From an uncultured Lachnospiraceae bacterium (GTDB lineage: Bacteria > Bacillota > Clostridia > Lachnospirales > Lachnospiraceae), in NCBI GenBank assembly GCA_937885345.1, contig CAKZZH010000049.1, positions 1 through 32,510 on the forward strand: DNA of 32,510 nucleotides. The letters run 5' to 3'. The notes beneath the pieces are model-generated. The model was given only the letters and a program-made list of their open reading frames with translations, was not told the origin of the DNA and searched no databases. Both the position numbers and the translations under genes were made by a program. Of the stretch, positions 1 to 7,576 are shown in pieces (position 1 is the first letter of the stretch; each line of letters opens with the position of its first letter).

Positions 1-236
1 GTTGCATAAAACAGCAACCTATTAAGAGGCATCTATGATTGATGCGTTTGTCCTACCAATATGCAGGCTATTCCAAAGTCGTGGAGGATGTTTCAAAGTT
101 TATCTTATCCCAAAAGTGTTCGTGATCACCGATACCACTTCCCTAACATAATCCTTTACTGTAACCGCTGATCATTCCAATATCACCGGCTTTCACAGCA
201 CTTTTTCTCTCCGAACTGTCTCTGTTGATATTTCCC
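1..236. other. Degraded sequence, no intact gene
   Basis: No convincing gene is seen. On the minus strand a frame overlapping the recombinase stub reads on from about 290 down to about 145 (residues such as SLSEETIKKMVNKGNI), then hits stops; I do not recognise it. It has no start or ribosome site of its own. The content and stops fit remnant DNA from a mobile element. A 5-bp GTTGC/GCAAC inverted repeat at 1-18 is too short to call a terminator. Confidence 0.4.
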
Positions 237-458
237 TTATTGACCATTTTCTTTATGGTCTCTTCTGACAAACTCAGGTCTTCCATTAATATTTTTACCG
301 GAATGACCTTCATCGGAATATTCGCCGACTATCTCTATTTCCTCGTAGGCAGCATAGCGCTTCAGTTTTCCCTTTTGTGCATCCAAGCTGTATCCATCTA
401 CCTGAGTGGCGGTTGATACGCGGGTATATATGTAACATTTTACCTTATTCTTTGCCAT
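237..458 (-). pseudogene. Large serine recombinase, N-terminal fragment
   Basis: A 73-residue stub of a resolvase/invertase-type (large serine) recombinase. Seen: the N-terminal catalytic motif YIYTRVST, whose serine is the nucleophile, followed by the family-typical stretch VDGYSLDAQ, YSDEGHSGKNINGRPEF. The family normally continues for 400-500 residues with the rest of the catalytic domain, a recombinase domain and a zinc ribbon; here the homology ends right after GRPEF and a stop follows ten residues later. The start at 458 is chosen because GAGGA lies about 11 nt upstream. Such recombinases move conjugative elements and prophages in this group, so this is probably the scar of a lost element. 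It is almost certainly inactive. Confidence 0.85.
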
Positions 459-546
459 AATAACTAAATCCTCTAAAATTATTGTTGACAGCCAAAGCAA
501 ATCTCTTTAAGATAAGAATCAAGAAATGGGTTTTTTACCGTACGTG

Positions 547-1092
547 TCATTCTTGACAGCCAAGCGGGTTGCTCGTTTCTTTTTTTATATTTATAAGGTC
601 ATACAGGTACTTATTTCCATCCTGATCATGTCTGATAATCAGATAAATATGAAAAACATTGTATCTATCAACTTCACCACTATCTCCATATACAGGCAAT
701 GCAAATCGTGATTCAAAACGATACCAACCCTTAGCAGCATCAACAGCATGCTTCTCTTTCTTATTCTCTGTATAATTACCGTTAAAAGCTATTTCAATTA
801 TCTCACCAAGACCTTGGGCTGCATTGGCTTTTGCCTTTGCATAAGCACCTTTCAAAGAATTTGTATACTCTGAATGTGCATACTCATCCGGGAGATCTTT
901 TCCAAAATAAACTATATCGTTAGTCTCTACATTTTTATAGAAATCACCAACATAATCCTTAAGATATTTTTCCACATCATCCCAGTTAATTGACCGCTTT
1001 CCTTTGAAAATAATGTCATTTATCATGACAATGTTGTTTCCATCTGCATCCTTTATTACAGACACATTTCTTCCGACATTCTCTTTTTCCAT
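547..1092 (-). CDS. Phage/ICE polyvalent-protein-type domain protein (LPD3/PBECR-like)
   Basis: A 181-residue soluble protein with no signal peptide. The C-terminal half (roughly residues 90-175) has the pattern GWYRFESRFALPVYGDSGEVDRYNVF followed by IRHDQDGNKYLYDLINIKKET. I associate this with domains carried by large polyvalent proteins of phages and conjugative elements (LPD3-like, or barnase/EndoU/RelE-like 'PBECR' nuclease-fold domains); the assignment is from memory and moderate. In those elements the domain is usually part of a much longer protein, so this may be a fragment. The start at 1092 has only a distant GGAGG (about 19 nt upstream), and the first 37 nt overlap the end of the upstream lipoprotein gene in another frame, which suggests a deletion junction. 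It sits next to the recombinase stub. Confidence 0.5.
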   Translation of the reverse strand: MEKENVGRNVSVIKDADGNNIVMINDIIFKGKRSINWDDVEKYLKDYVGDFYKNVETNDIVYFGKDLPDEYAHSEYTNSLKGAYAKAKANAAQGLGEIIEIAFNGNYTENKKEKHAVDAAKGWYRFESRFALPVYGDSGEVDRYNVFHIYLIIRHDQDGNKYLYDLINIKKETSNPLGCQE

Positions 1093-1679
1093 ACATGTGT
1101 ATATCGTGCCGCCTCCGGTACATCCTCTCGGGGATTGTACTGCAGCCTGCACTCTCCATTTAATGCGGCAAAGGAGAAGTCTTCGACATATGTCTCATAC
1201 TCTTTATAAGAAAGATCGCAATGAATTATCAGATCCGAACCTTTTTTCTCTATGACCTGTTCGCCAAGACCGGCATATTCCGTATGAAAGATCAAAGCCA
1301 ATTCCGGATCCTGTACCGGCTCATTTCCGTCAACAAATCCGTTTATGACCCCAAACCACTCAATTTCGTAATCGTCAGGTAAATAAAACGTGAACATGCT
1401 ATCTTCGCCAAAGTCGAAATCCGGAAATGTTCTTGTATCGAATATAAAATCTGCATGTCTTTCATCCTTCAGCTTTACCGAAACCTCGGGCTTTCCGTCA
1501 AAACTATCGCTTTCCTCATTAATCTCATTTGATGAATCGTTAATATCGTCGGATTGATCTGAGTCTTCCATACCCCCCTGTTCCGATATCTGCTGATCAC
1601 TGCCAGTGCCCCCACAGGCAGAAAGCGCCATCATGTTTACTATCACGACAAGCGCCAAATATCTCTTTATTGTTTTCAT
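1056..1679 (-). CDS. Lipoprotein of unknown function
   Basis: A 207-residue predicted lipoprotein. The start at 1679 has AAGGAG about 10 nt upstream. Residues 1-22 are a signal peptide ending in the lipobox LSAC (Cys22), followed by a very acidic Ser/Asp/Glu-rich linker to about residue 60 and a compact domain of unknown family. The last 12 residues (about YTHVWKKRMSEEMCL) are read through the start region of the next gene in another frame, so the natural C-terminus may be lost. The product should sit on the outer face of the membrane. A terminator lies just upstream (1710-1739), so its transcription start must be close or depends on read-through. I do not recognise the family. Confidence 0.6.
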   Translation of the reverse strand: MKTIKRYLALVVIVNMMALSACGGTGSDQQISEQGGMEDSDQSDDINDSSNEINEESDSFDGKPEVSVKLKDERHADFIFDTRTFPDFDFGEDSMFTFYLPDDYEIEWFGVINGFVDGNEPVQDPELALIFHTEYAGLGEQVIEKKGSDLIIHCDLSYKEYETYVEDFSFAALNGECRLQYNPREDVPEAARYTHVWKKRMSEEMCL

Positions 1680-1709
1680 GATATGATTTTTCTCCTTTCT
1701 CCACTTAAC

Positions 1710-1739
1710 AAAAAAATGAGGCAGCATCTTTACCGCCTC
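1710..1739 (-). terminator. Rho-independent terminator downstream of hipA
   Basis: On the minus strand GAGGCGG (1739-1733), loop TAAAGATG, CTGCCTC (1724-1718), then A and seven Ts. The stem is 7 bp with one G-T pair. It lies 80 bp after the hipA stop and just past the downstream copy of the 17-bp direct repeat. It may originally have ended the histidine-kinase operon before the hipBA cassette came in (inference). Confidence 0.75.
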
Positions 1740-1794
1740 GTTTAAGTGTATATCTTATTTGCTTTTATGACTTTGTATTATATTAAGATAAATA

Positions 1795-1811
1795 TGCCGA
1801 ATATTAAGAAC
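1795..1811. repeat. 17-bp direct repeat, copy 1 (downstream of hipA)
   Basis: TGCCGAATATTAAGAAC is identical to positions 3488-3504, and the similarity continues for six more bases (TTACCC versus CTACTC). The two copies bracket the hipBA cassette. This copy lies 8 nt beyond the hipA stop codon. It reads like an attachment site or target duplication, but no recombinase gene lies inside the repeats. Confidence 0.7.
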
Positions 1812-1819
1812 TTACCCTC

Positions 1820-3067
1820 TTATAATCTCGAAAAAGCCGGACTCATTCTTTCTGTTTCACTCCGGCTGATTCCATATTTCCCGGCTAATGCTCGCCAGTT
1901 ATCATCCACCGTGTGTATGATCTCATCCGCCATAATTACCGCATCTTTCTTCATGATCCCATAATATTTTGACGCTTCTATTGCGAGATTCAGATCGATC
2001 TTAGAATTATCAGTATCAACATTCAACGAAAGATACTCACCGAATATATCCGGATTAACATCGTACATGGGTGAAAGGACCCAACCGGACTCAGTTAGCA
2101 AAAAACCGTGATTCCTAAAATGGTCATCCGTATTGGATACAGCCATTCCAAAAACTATACGCTTCCATAATTGAATAATATCATCTTTAGGCTTCGCCCC
2201 ATTGGCCTTCAAAAAAGACACCATCTCAAGATAGCTACTTCCGTCAGTTGCATCTGCACCATCAGATTTGCCAAGCATTGTCATTGCCGAAGAAAAATGA
2301 ATACGCCCTTTATCTGTTCTGTCAAATCTCTTCACCAAGAAAGTCGTCCCTAACGTTGAAAACTCCTCTGCCTTGGCCTCAGGGACAGTAATCCCGCACA
2401 TCACGGCCAGTTCATGTACAACCATTTCCCACGCACCTGAGTCAAAGTCATCGTGTTTGCAAGGAAACTTCGCTATCCACATCGAACCATCCGGAGCCAA
2501 TACTGATGCCTTGGGTCTTGTACCGCCAAGAGATGAACCCGGAGCAAGTAATTGACGAAGCCATTTATCATCGTCAGAGAAATCATCCTTTTCAAATTTT
2601 ATAGCAGCCTGTTCCAGTTCTCTTAATGATGTCCATGGCGGTGTCGCGAAAGTGCTGTCATTAGATATATATTCCCCTTCAAGTTCAGTTTTAAAACGCA
2701 ATCCTCCCATACGGCTCTCATCAAATACCCCCAGTAAATAGTCACTTTCCAGTAACTTCACAGGCTTCTCTCCGTTGTTCTTTGCACGTATCTCTTCACG
2801 CCTGTTCATCAGCCGACGGCCCCATCTGTCCGGAGAAGAATCTGACAACATCCCGAATATCTGTTTATCATCAGCAATGTATTGCCTTCCTCTGTACCAC
2901 TGAAGATCCGGATCTAAAAGCATAGATTCCTTAGTGAGCCACTTTTCATCATATTCAAATGAATAAAACTCCCTGCCCTTTGTCCGAGTCACATGAACAG
3001 TACCAAGAAGCTCATTATGAAAGGACAGAAAATCCGCAAAGACATATATTTTTTTCTCACTATCCAT
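1820..3067 (-). CDS. hipA: HipA-family serine/threonine kinase toxin
   Basis: 415 residues, the usual full length for HipA. HipA kinases phosphorylate an aminoacyl-tRNA synthetase or another target and drive growth arrest/persistence; the target here is unknown. Seen: the N-subdomain (residues 1-130, with SSPDRWGRRL near 77-86), the P-loop-like segment LAPGSSLGGTRPK (about 174-186) that holds the regulatory autophosphorylated serine in the family, the catalytic NTDDHFRNHGF (312-322), and the metal-binding SPMYD (Asp336). All key motifs are present, so it should be active. The start at 3067 lies 6 nt after the hipB stop, giving translational coupling. The pair lies between two 17-bp direct repeats and ends just before copy 1. 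Confidence 0.93.
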   Translation of the reverse strand: MDSEKKIYVFADFLSFHNELLGTVHVTRTKGREFYSFEYDEKWLTKESMLLDPDLQWYRGRQYIADDKQIFGMLSDSSPDRWGRRLMNRREEIRAKNNGEKPVKLLESDYLLGVFDESRMGGLRFKTELEGEYISNDSTFATPPWTSLRELEQAAIKFEKDDFSDDDKWLRQLLAPGSSLGGTRPKASVLAPDGSMWIAKFPCKHDDFDSGAWEMVVHELAVMCGITVPEAKAEEFSTLGTTFLVKRFDRTDKGRIHFSSAMTMLGKSDGADATDGSSYLEMVSFLKANGAKPKDDIIQLWKRIVFGMAVSNTDDHFRNHGFLLTESGWVLSPMYDVNPDIFGEYLSLNVDTDNSKIDLNLAIEASKYYGIMKKDAVIMADEIIHTVDDNWRALAGKYGISRSETERMSPAFSRL

Positions 3068-3073
3068 ATGATC

Positions 3074-3391
3074 TTATCCCCGCTTGTCTACTCTTTTCCT
3101 TACAGGCAAGGCCAGATCCTGCAGTTTTCTTCCCAGTTCATCATCTTTTGCAACAAGCAAAAGATCCTTATCCATGTAATTAAGCGCATGAAGGACTGCC
3201 GCGTAGCATCCTATTGCAACAGAGGGCAGTCCCTTTTCGATAGATACTAATGTTGCTCGGCTGATACCTGCCCGTTCCGCAACAAGTTCTGCCGGCAGTC
3301 TTCTTCTAAGCCTTGCATATTTGATCTGCATGCCCATCCGGGCAAGTATATCTTCTGTTTCAGGTAATAATACTATAGACTTTTTAGCCAT
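3074..3391 (-). CDS. hipB: HipB-like XRE-family antitoxin/repressor
   Basis: 105 residues with a Cro/cI (XRE) helix-turn-helix at about residues 22-75 (MQIKYARLRRRLPAELVAERAGISRATLVSIEKG). It lies directly upstream of hipA, so it is expected to bind and neutralise the kinase and to repress the shared promoter. CTCCTT on the plus strand at 3401-3406 (AAGGAG on the coding strand) lies 9 nt before the ATG, which fixes the start. The tail is basic (RKRVDKRG). A 10-bp palindrome ATAATATTAT overlapping the -10 box is a possible operator. Family and partner are clear; DNA target is inferred. Confidence 0.92.
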   Translation of the reverse strand: MAKKSIVLLPETEDILARMGMQIKYARLRRRLPAELVAERAGISRATLVSIEKGLPSVAIGCYAAVLHALNYMDKDLLLVAKDDELGRKLQDLALPVRKRVDKRG

Positions 3392-3415
3392 ATCGTCACG
3401 CTCCTTATGTCTATA

Positions 3416-3444
3416 ATATTATTCTAAATATGGTATTTTGTCAA
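3416..3444 (-). promoter_or_regulatory. hipBA promoter
   Basis: On the minus strand TTGACA (3444-3439), a 17-bp spacer, TAATAT (3421-3416): a near-consensus vegetative promoter 25 nt before the hipB ATG. The palindrome ATAATATTAT (3412-3421) covers the -10 box and could be an autoregulatory operator. Confidence 0.8.
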
Positions 3445-3464
3445 TTTTTATCTACTTATTTGTC

Positions 3465-3489
3465 AAAAAACACAGTGCCTGGGCTGGTG
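3465..3489 (-). terminator. Weak terminator candidate after the histidine kinase
   Basis: On the minus strand a short stem CACCAG/CTGTG with one bulged C is followed by six Ts. Only five pairs form, so termination may be leaky. It would separate the kinase operon from the hipBA promoter. Confidence 0.3.
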
Positions 3490-3504
3490 CCGAATATTAA
3501 GAAC
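3488..3504. repeat. 17-bp direct repeat, copy 2 (at the 3' end of the kinase gene)
   Basis: Second identical copy of TGCCGAATATTAAGAAC, directly abutting the stop codon of the histidine kinase gene (3505-3507). With copy 1 at 1795-1811 it bounds a 1.7-kb segment that contains only hipB, hipA and their promoter. Confidence 0.7.
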
Positions 3505-5028
3505 CTACTCGATTGGAGTTTCTGCTTCCTTTTCCACCACTGGCAGATGAACCGTCACTTCGGTTCCCTTACCCGGCTCGGACTCTATATCTATTCCGTA
3601 TTTATCGCCGCATTCTGTCTTTATCCTTCTTTCGATATTCTGAAGAGAAATATGGCGAAGTTCTTTGGGTTCATTGATCTCTAAACTATCCGCATCGATA
3701 ATCGTCCTTTTGACTTCTGAGAGTTTCTCCTTGCTCATACCTTTCCCGCTATCCGAGATCTTTATGAAAAGGTCCTCTCCGGTGACATGTGCAGATATGC
3801 TTATCCTGCCTTTACTGCCGGCAAGACCGTGCGTAACCGCATTCTCCACAATAGGCTGTAAAAGCATTCTTGGAACAAGGATCTCCTCAAAGAACTCCTC
3901 TTCGTCAATATCGATATCTATCATTCCCTTATACCTGGTGCACATGATCTTAAGATACTGTTCCAAGGTATAGAATTCCTCGGAAAGCAGGATCATATCA
4001 TCCCCTGCATTGGCATAGCGTAAAAGCCTTGCAAGCTCGTCACAGGTATCGGAAGCTTCCGCTTTATCTCCCTTGTAGACCAGCGCCCTGATCACATTCA
4101 GGGTATTTACGGTAAAATGTGCGTTTATCTGCTTTTTCAGCAGATATTTCTCCGTTCTTTCTCTGATCAGCTCTACGGGCTCCACCATTTTGTTTTTTAC
4201 ATACCATGCAAAAAAAACGATCGTGAATACCAGAATAAGGATCGTGACCGGAAGTGCGACCCTGAAATAGGAAGCCACACCCGCAAGTCCTGTTCCGTAT
4301 GAATAGAGAAGTAATCCGAATCCGGAAAGTCCCACTTCCTTTTCATAAACCGCGGCTGCTTTCTCCCTGATCATGTCCAAAGAATCATGATCAAGAAGCT
4401 TATCTGAGCACAGGATCCTGTCACCGAAATAAAGTATCACGCCTATATCCTCAGACTGGTTATATGTCCTAAGCATACTCCCGATCTTAGCCTCATCTGA
4501 TAAGAGCACAGAATAACCCAGTGTTTTTTGCCCTTCTTTTACAGCCTCATAGGTGCCTATGTAATTCTGATTGCCTGAACTGATGCTGATAACGCCCCCG
4601 TTTTTCCCACTTATCAAAAGAAACGCCCTGTTTAATGCCGTATTATCGACACTCCCGCGAAGTCTGAAAAAACGACCGTTTTCATCAAACACGACCACAT
4701 TTTCACTTCCCTGCATATATCCCGAAATACCGCTCTTTTCTTCAGAAAGGATAGCGCCTGCTTTATAAAAGGAATATGCATCTTCCTCTTTGAGCATGTT
4801 TATGATATCCTCGTTGCCGGCAAGCTCAATTGCGCTGTTTTCCATCATGAGAAGTTCTTCCTCTATGCCGTAAATGATCGCTTCGGAAGAAGATTTTGTC
4901 TGCTCTGCCAAATTCCTATCGATCACGGACCTGGTCAAAACATAAAAGAAAACCCAGATAAGCACAAGGATGATCCCCAGCGCGCCGATAGCCATTATGA
5001 AATTCTTAAGGATCTGTCCTTTCTTCAT
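3505..5028 (-). CDS. LytS/YesM-type sensor histidine kinase
   Basis: 507 residues. TM1 about 8-33, an extracellular sensor region about 34-254, TM2 about 255-277, then a short linker without an obvious HAMP. The His_kinase domain has QINAHFTVNTL with the phospho-accepting His304, and the ATPase domain has the N box PIVENAVTHG (about 392-401) and G box DSGKGM (426-431). Kinases of this class phosphorylate YesN/AraC-type regulators; a frameshifted one is the first gene of the same run. It begins 13 nt after the second solute-binding lipoprotein gene, so the lipoproteins are good candidates for its ligand-sensing partners, as in HptA-HptS or XylFII-LytS. The ligand is unknown. Confidence 0.93.
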   Translation of the reverse strand: MKKGQILKNFIMAIGALGIILVLIWVFFYVLTRSVIDRNLAEQTKSSSEAIIYGIEEELLMMENSAIELAGNEDIINMLKEEDAYSFYKAGAILSEEKSGISGYMQGSENVVVFDENGRFFRLRGSVDNTALNRAFLLISGKNGGVISISSGNQNYIGTYEAVKEGQKTLGYSVLLSDEAKIGSMLRTYNQSEDIGVILYFGDRILCSDKLLDHDSLDMIREKAAAVYEKEVGLSGFGLLLYSYGTGLAGVASYFRVALPVTILILVFTIVFFAWYVKNKMVEPVELIRERTEKYLLKKQINAHFTVNTLNVIRALVYKGDKAEASDTCDELARLLRYANAGDDMILLSEEFYTLEQYLKIMCTRYKGMIDIDIDEEEFFEEILVPRMLLQPIVENAVTHGLAGSKGRISISAHVTGEDLFIKISDSGKGMSKEKLSEVKRTIIDADSLEINEPKELRHISLQNIERRIKTECGDKYGIDIESEPGKGTEVTVHLPVVEKEAETPIE

Positions 5029-5041
5029 TTGTTACCTTTCT

Positions 5042-6187
5042 TCATCGGTTACCCTTCAAAATATCCGTCCAGAACGAAACTCTCTTTTCTTTTTCATCGA
5101 TCAATCTTTGCTGATCCGGTACTATCAGGTCGATTTCAGAAAGGGGGACCTCATTACCGTCCGGAACGTCATCTCTTACTGACCATGTTCCCGCTGTGCA
5201 AAACGGTTTTAATCCGTCTCCCTGTCCATCCTTTTCTCCCATTAGAAAGCGGATGAACAGCTTCGCGGAGTTCTCATTTTTACACTCCTTTGTCATCATC
5301 ACCGCATAGGATGTGCGGCACCCGGAAAAGGGCGTAAGCTTATAGACCGGAGCAAGACTGTATCCAACACCTGCAAGACGAAGTTTGCTTGAAACACACC
5401 ATCCAAAATCAGCTTTGCCATCATTCAAAGCCTCTGTGACCTCATCCGAACTGTTGGTAAATATGATATTTTCCGAAACCTTTTCCCAAAAATACTCAGC
5501 TGCATTCTCCGTTCCTTCGAGCTTAAGTTTTTCTCCTGCGTATGCTGCGTATGCATCTTCAAATTCACCGATGTGATCAAGGGATGATGCGCAAAACGCA
5601 TAAGTAGAAAAACTTCTCAGGGGATTTGGCATATAGATCCTGCCCCTGTACTTCTCCTCCGTTAACTCCCAGATATTTTCTATCGGGCAATCTTCATACA
5701 CTTTCGTGCTGTAAAAAAGTATCTCTGCCTCATTCAGGAAAGATACCATTCCGTCCGCAGCAGCCTCTTCCATATGGCCCCCTATATCCTCAGGCAGAAA
5801 AGGTACCACAATACCCGTATCAACAAGGTGTGATTTAAATTCCCCGCTGTTATCATTACAAAGCACAACATCGCAAACAGGTGTTTCACTTTCGTTTCCT
5901 TTTTCCACTTCTTCGATGAGATTGGGACTTCTGAGATCCCTTACTTCAACGAACAGACCCGGATACGCTTTTTCAAAGGCTTCCTTAGTATCAACCACCC
6001 TGGTTGATACGGTATAGACTACCAAAGTATCTTCCTTAAGCGCCCTTTCATATAATTCTTCCGGGGTGCTATTGTCTGTTATGATATTCATGTTTTTTGT
6101 CTCTGTACCGACCGTACCCCCGCATCCGCTAAGGGCAAAAGCCATAATAAGTATCAGTGCGGCAATCCTTCCAGGTATCTTTTCCAT
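5042..6187 (-). CDS. Extracellular solute-binding lipoprotein (family 1, Fe3+/AfuA-like)
   Basis: 381 residues. Signal peptide and lipobox ALSGC (Cys22), so it is anchored on the outer membrane face. The body resembles periplasmic binding proteins of the AfuA/2-aminoethylphosphonate type (EDTLVVYTVSTRVVDTKEAFEKAYPG near the mature start, then YRGRIYMPNPLRSFSTYAF). The start at 6187 has GGAG about 9 nt upstream, and the gene overlaps the preceding lipoprotein gene by 34 nt, indicating coupling. No permease or ATPase gene is adjacent; the kinase is next. This fits a sensory role like HptA (known in Staphylococcus) better than uptake. Ligand specificity cannot be read from the sequence. Confidence 0.87.
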   Translation of the reverse strand: MEKIPGRIAALILIMAFALSGCGGTVGTETKNMNIITDNSTPEELYERALKEDTLVVYTVSTRVVDTKEAFEKAYPGLFVEVRDLRSPNLIEEVEKGNESETPVCDVVLCNDNSGEFKSHLVDTGIVVPFLPEDIGGHMEEAAADGMVSFLNEAEILFYSTKVYEDCPIENIWELTEEKYRGRIYMPNPLRSFSTYAFCASSLDHIGEFEDAYAAYAGEKLKLEGTENAAEYFWEKVSENIIFTNSSDEVTEALNDGKADFGWCVSSKLRLAGVGYSLAPVYKLTPFSGCRTSYAVMMTKECKNENSAKLFIRFLMGEKDGQGDGLKPFCTAGTWSVRDDVPDGNEVPLSEIDLIVPDQQRLIDEKEKRVSFWTDILKGNR

Positions 6188-7569
6188 TCTTCATCACTCC
6201 ATATATCCTTTTTACCGCGGATAAAATCCTCCATCGCGGCATCTATGTATCCGGACAGTCTTTCATCGTACGGGTGGAACGCGTCAATTTGCGGCAAAAG
6301 ATCCTCATAACTCATATATGCCCGTCCGTTAATATATTCAAAGTCTGAATTAACACCGTTCCAGGTAACGCCCTCCAGATATTCCTCCGGTACATTCATC
6401 GGTCCTATCCCGTTCAGGTGTTTATTCTGAGATGTGTTCCAAATATAATTGACGGTGGTTATGGTTGACACCCCACCATATACACTGACATCGCTTCCGT
6501 CGGAATAAATCCAGTCAACCCCTTCTTCTCCATATCTTGCGATCAGAGATGCTTCCGGTGTCATCATAAGAGAAAGCAATCTTTCCGCCTGCTCTTTTTT
6601 ATCGCTTCTTTCCGTAATAATTGCTCCTATTTCGGGATCTTTCTGTATGTACAGCGCGTTCTTTTCCCCGTCCGGTCCCTCAAGGGGCGGAACATGGATA
6701 TACCTTGCCAGTATCTCGGGATTGCCCTGGTAGATCACGTCGGATATGGATGATGTCGTAAAGGCACCTACGATATCCTGATTGCTGTTGCACATTTCCA
6801 TTAATTGTTTGAGATTTCCATCCCATATGCTATCATCCAGAAGACCTTCTTCATATAATTCGTGACAATAATTTATCCCGGCTCTGAATTCGTCCGTAGT
6901 CGCATAAAGAATGTTTACATCTTCATTGATTCCGTATCTTGAATGATACGGATCATTATAAATAAAGGAGTTTAAAAGGAATTCCGCAGGTGAAAGCGAG
7001 TATTCTTCATAAGAACCTGCCAAGGGAATCTCATCTTTTATCCCATTTCCGTTTGGATCCATCTCCTTAAATGCCGTGAGAACCGCTTTAAGTTCTTCTG
7101 TATTTTCGGGAATTGGCAAAGAAAGGACTTTCAACCAGTTGTAATTGATCCATAATATTTGGCCGGGTCCTGAGTTTTTTGAACAGCCGGTATTTTCGTA
7201 ATACGATCTGCCGTCACTTACGTAAATGTCACCGGAGGATACATATTCCGAAAGTTCCTCCTGCGTGATCTTAAAGTCCTCTCCGAACATTACTATGTCG
7301 ATATCGGCATCGGACGAAAAGAGAGCATCAAGGAACCCTGTGCTGCTACTCTGTCTGATGATCATAATGTCAAGATCGTAGCCCGTTTGCTCCTCAAGCC
7401 ACTTTACATAGTAATTGTTTTCGGGATCGTGAACGTGTGCAGACTCCGGAATGGCGACAAAGAGTTTTTCTCTGCTTTCTCTTGAGTTACAACCGTTTAA
7501 GCATAATGCAAGCAGACACAGAATGCTAATGATCCCAGTTAATGAATATATTTGTTTTCTTTTTCTCAT
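6154..7569 (-). CDS. Extracellular solute-binding lipoprotein (family 1)
   Basis: 471 residues. Signal peptide with lipobox LCLNGC (Cys27). The body has the features of family-1 sugar-type binding proteins (NWLKVLSLPIPENTEELKAVLTAFKEMDPNGNGIKDEIPL, a segment common in lipoproteins of the LipO/YtcQ type). The start at 7569 is chosen over an upstream in-frame GTG/ATG because it places the lipobox correctly and lies 7 nt beyond the regulator's stop codon. It overlaps the second binding protein by 34 nt. Sitting between a regulator and its kinase with no transporter, it is probably a sensor subunit. Why two different binding proteins are kept together is unclear. Confidence 0.87.
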   Translation of the reverse strand: MRKRKQIYSLTGIISILCLLALCLNGCNSRESREKLFVAIPESAHVHDPENNYYVKWLEEQTGYDLDIMIIRQSSSTGFLDALFSSDADIDIVMFGEDFKITQEELSEYVSSGDIYVSDGRSYYENTGCSKNSGPGQILWINYNWLKVLSLPIPENTEELKAVLTAFKEMDPNGNGIKDEIPLAGSYEEYSLSPAEFLLNSFIYNDPYHSRYGINEDVNILYATTDEFRAGINYCHELYEEGLLDDSIWDGNLKQLMEMCNSNQDIVGAFTTSSISDVIYQGNPEILARYIHVPPLEGPDGEKNALYIQKDPEIGAIITERSDKKEQAERLLSLMMTPEASLIARYGEEGVDWIYSDGSDVSVYGGVSTITTVNYIWNTSQNKHLNGIGPMNVPEEYLEGVTWNGVNSDFEYINGRAYMSYEDLLPQIDAFHPYDERLSGYIDAAMEDFIRGKKDIWSDEEWKRYLEGLPH

Positions 7570-7576
7570 ATCCTGT

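Noticed and set aside
1..18. Possible terminator hairpin at the window start
   Set aside because: Only a 5-bp stem with no T run.
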